A stretch of DNA of 64,000 nucleotides from Burkholderia diffusa (GTDB lineage: Bacteria > Pseudomonadota > Gammaproteobacteria > Burkholderiales > Burkholderiaceae): the NCBI RefSeq assembly GCF_902499115.1, contig NZ_CABVPN010000020.1:62001-126000 (forward strand), written 5' to 3'. How positions within the stretch are numbered: position 1 is the stretch's first letter; the number at the start of each line of letters is the position of its first letter. This document shows positions 62,245 to 64,000 of the stretch, in pieces. A program made the translations under genes and the position numbers. A model generated the notes under the pieces. It was not told the DNA's origin, did no database searches, and saw only the letters and a list, made by a program, of their open reading frames with translations.

Positions 62245-62688
62245 TTATTGACAGGCGGTGCCGCCCGTGGATGAATTCAGGCTTTCACGCGACAGCGTCG
62301 TGGTGAACGGCGGCATCGTGATCGAGACGCTCGCGAGCGGAATCATCGTCTTGACGGTGAAGTTGGTCATGCTGACGGTCACGAACGAGCAGGAGCTCAC
62401 GTCGCAGCCCGACGGCGTGTAGCTCACCGACACGTTCGCACTCGACACCATCGGCATCAGCGACTTCACGCGCTTCACGACGCCGGCGGCGTTCACGTCG
62501 CAGACGATCGCCGTGCGTGCGCCGAGCCGGATGGCCTCGGCCGCCGTGTTCCAGTAAAACAGCACGCGCCCGAATTCGAAGACGCCGATCAGCAGCATCA
62601 TCAGGATCGATGCGATCAGCGCGAATTCGACGATCGTCGCGCCGCGTTGTGCGCGACGGCGCGACGGCAGACAGGAGCGCGGGTTCAT
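62245..62688 (-). CDS. tadE: TadE-like minor pseudopilin
   Basis: A 147-residue pseudopilin. The basic leader RRAQRGATIVEFALIAS has the glutamate five residues into the hydrophobic helix (GATIVEFAL), the processing site for TadV-type prepilin peptidase. The C-terminal domain has a cysteine pair region (SGCDVSSC). Its ATG overlaps the stop of the upstream TadE/F-like gene by four bases. Confidence 0.88.
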   Translation of the reverse strand: MNPRSCLPSRRRAQRGATIVEFALIASILMMLLIGVFEFGRVLFYWNTAAEAIRLGARTAIVCDVNAAGVVKRVKSLMPMVSSANVSVSYTPSGCDVSSCSFVTVSMTNFTVKTMIPLASVSITMPPFTTTLSRESLNSSTGGTACQ

Positions 62689-63218
62689 GACACTTGCCTC
62701 ATCACGGTGACGATGTTGCCGAAGGTGATCGACGACAGCCCCGGGTAGGCCGGAATCGGCTGGTACTTATAGCCCTTCACCTTCACCTCGACGACGTTGA
62801 TGCTGCCGGTCGCCGTGCCGCTTGCCGCGTTGTTGGTCGCGTCATAGGTCGGCAGGTTCGCGAACTGCGGTGGATCGGATGCGTCGGCGCAATCGCTCGA
62901 ATGCGCGGCGTCGCACACGATCACCATCGATGTCGTGAGCCCCGGCACCAGCTCGGTGCCGGCAGACCCGCAGGTCGTGTTGCCGTAGACGACCAGGCAC
63001 TGCGCCGCCGCGAGCGGATACGCGCTGTCGGCCGGCAGATAGACCGACAGGTAGCGCGCCGCGTCGCGCGTCGCCTTGGTGAGGGTCTCGTACTGATAGA
63101 TCGCGCGGCCGAACTCGGCCACACCGGTCGCGAGCACGATCATCGGCATCAGCACGAGCGCGAACTCGACCGCGGCGACACCGCGCATGCGCGACCGGCG
63201 AATCGGGAGCCTTTTCAT
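62685..63218 (-). CDS. TadE/TadF-like minor pseudopilin
   Basis: A 177-residue pseudopilin with leader MRGVAAVEFALVLMPMIV and the conserved FGRAIYQYETLTKATRDAAR that follows the helix in TadE/F proteins. Cysteines in the globular part (AQCLVVYGNTTC, VCDAAHSSDC) may form disulfides. It overlaps the next gene. Whether it is TadE or TadF cannot be told without alignment. Confidence 0.87.
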   Translation of the reverse strand: MKRLPIRRSRMRGVAAVEFALVLMPMIVLATGVAEFGRAIYQYETLTKATRDAARYLSVYLPADSAYPLAAAQCLVVYGNTTCGSAGTELVPGLTTSMVIVCDAAHSSDCADASDPPQFANLPTYDATNNAASGTATGSINVVEVKVKGYKYQPIPAYPGLSSITFGNIVTVMRQVS

Positions 63219-63231
63219 GATCGCGTCTCCT

Positions 63232-64000
63232 CTATTGAACGAGCATCGGCACCTTGAGGCCGATCGAGCTGCCGTTGCCCGGCAAACCGTGCGTCGCGCA
63301 AGGCGTGCTGCCGGACGACGCCGAGCCGAGGTATTCGAGATGCGCGACCACCCCGCCGGCGCCCGGGCTGAACGGCAGCGGATCCAGCATCAGCACGCAG
63401 TCCCACTGCGTGACGGTCAGCTGGTTGCTTGCGCCCTGCAGCGTCGAGCAGTCGCCCTCGGGGGCGAGCGCGACCCGGCGGTCGCCACCGAACGTCTGAT
63501 AGTTGCTTGCCGTGGCGGTCCCTTTGGTCGCGATGCCGCTGCCGGCGGGCGGCGCGCCGTCGCCCTGGTAGGACTTGAAGCTCGCACGATCGAGCACGAA
63601 CTGCTTGTACGCGTCGCCGACGATACCCGCGGTTCCCGGCGGCCCGTATTTGGGGCCGACGTATGCGTAGCCTGTGAAGTCCGGCTGGCCGCTCGAGCCG
63701 TTGGCGCCGTTCGTATAGATGCCGAAGCGGGTATTCCACGCGCGCAGCGACGCGGACTTCAGGCCCGTCGAACCGAGGGTGGGCGGCGACTTGATGTTGC
63801 AGGTATTGCCAGACAGTTCGCTGGCGATCGTCGTTTCGTTGGTCGAACCGTCGAGCGCGGCCCAGCCGAAGTTGCCGGGCCCGTACGTCGACGACGAGCC
63901 GGAAGGCGACGAGATCCAGTCACCGACCTTGTACGGCGCGGCGGCCGCCGCGCGGCACACGAACACCGGTATCGCACAGGTGGTCTGCCCGGCGCCCACC
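63232..64000 (-). CDS. TadG-like pilus-locus protein (C-terminal part)
   Basis: The last 256 residues of a longer protein that begins beyond the window. It is rich in Gly, Ser, Thr and Asn with spaced cysteines (TTCAIPVFVCR, NTCNIK, WDCVLMLDP) and repeated aromatic-glycine turns, as in the extracytoplasmic portion of TadG proteins, which have a short N-terminal Tad helix. It precedes the TadE-like genes with a 13-base gap. The family call depends on context because the diagnostic N-terminus is missing. Confidence 0.7.
   Translation of the reverse strand, partial: VGAGQTTCAIPVFVCRAAAAAPYKVGDWISSPSGSSSTYGPGNFGWAALDGSTNETTIASELSGNTCNIKSPPTLGSTGLKSASLRAWNTRFGIYTNGANGSSGQPDFTGYAYVGPKYGPPGTAGIVGDAYKQFVLDRASFKSYQGDGAPPAGSGIATKGTATASNYQTFGGDRRVALAPEGDCSTLQGASNQLTVTQWDCVLMLDPLPFSPGAGGVVAHLEYLGSASSGSTPCATHGLPGNGSSIGLKVPMLVQ

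Overview
The window is about 67% G+C and shows very strong third-position G/C bias. Its gene content (Tad pilus locus, trimeric porins, xylFGH/xylAB, frmRA, an indole-type monooxygenase operon, many LysR/AraC/IclR-regulated catabolic operons) fits a beta-proteobacterium of the genus Burkholderia, most likely the B. cepacia complex on a secondary replicon. The genus call is inference from codon use and protein style; no rRNA or species marker is present. I saw no insertion sequence, prophage, tRNA, rRNA or CRISPR array.

Region 1 (1-7023, all minus strand) holds a porin, a GH3 glycosidase lipoprotein, a secreted esterase-713-type hydrolase, a secreted cupin, an EthD-like protein, a pyrone-dicarboxylate-lactonase-like amidohydrolase and the start of an ACS-type MFS carrier. 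It looks like uptake and breakdown of a glycosylated or esterified aromatic compound. Region 2 (7828-15346) is a seven-gene minus-strand operon: dicarboxylate symporter, carboxymuconolactone-decarboxylase-like protein, SDR, second amidohydrolase, orphan ModA-like binding protein, and two paralogous alpha/beta hydrolases whose nucleophile serine is alanine. A LysR regulator is divergent from it, and two CTAT-N11-ATAG boxes lie in the shared promoter. Region 3 (15434-22703) has an IclR regulator, an ACS-type MFS carrier, an enoyl-CoA hydratase, an NDP-forming acyl-CoA synthetase, and an aldo/keto reductase with a divergent LysR gene. Two copies of the palindrome GTTTCA-N5-TGAAAC lie between the MFS and hydratase genes. 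A third copy lies upstream of the region 1 porin, so one regulator may link the two regions.

Region 4 (22762-32110) is the xylose locus: xylA-xylB-xylF-xylG-xylH on the minus strand, with divergent xylR followed by an aldose 1-epimerase. Region 5 (32281-42378) is a galactan locus. A secreted GH53 endo-galactanase converges with a six-gene operon (ABC ATPase, binding protein, two permeases, GH42 beta-galactosidase, MFS carrier), and a divergent LacI repressor gene sits at the operon's head. Near-identical 14-bp LacI-type palindromes precede both transcription units. Region 6 (42379-42919) is a gene graveyard with C-terminal fragments of two outer-membrane barrels and one LysR regulator. Region 7 (42920-45761) has frmR-frmA for formaldehyde/S-nitrosoglutathione detoxification and a convergent nnrS-like gene carrying an FNR/DNR-type box.

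Region 8 (45938-52230) resembles the iif indole-degradation cluster: AraC regulator, dienelactone hydrolase-SnoaL fusion, SDR, StyA-like monooxygenase, flavin reductase and an outer-membrane transporter. It converges with region 9 (52454-56690), a Tat-exported three-subunit molybdenum hydroxylase with a diheme cytochrome. Together they suggest N-heterocycle or aldehyde catabolism. Region 10 (57598-64000) is the minus-strand half of a Tad (Flp) pilus locus: a TadG-like protein (cut by the window), two TadE-like pseudopilins, TadZ, TadA, TadB and TadC.
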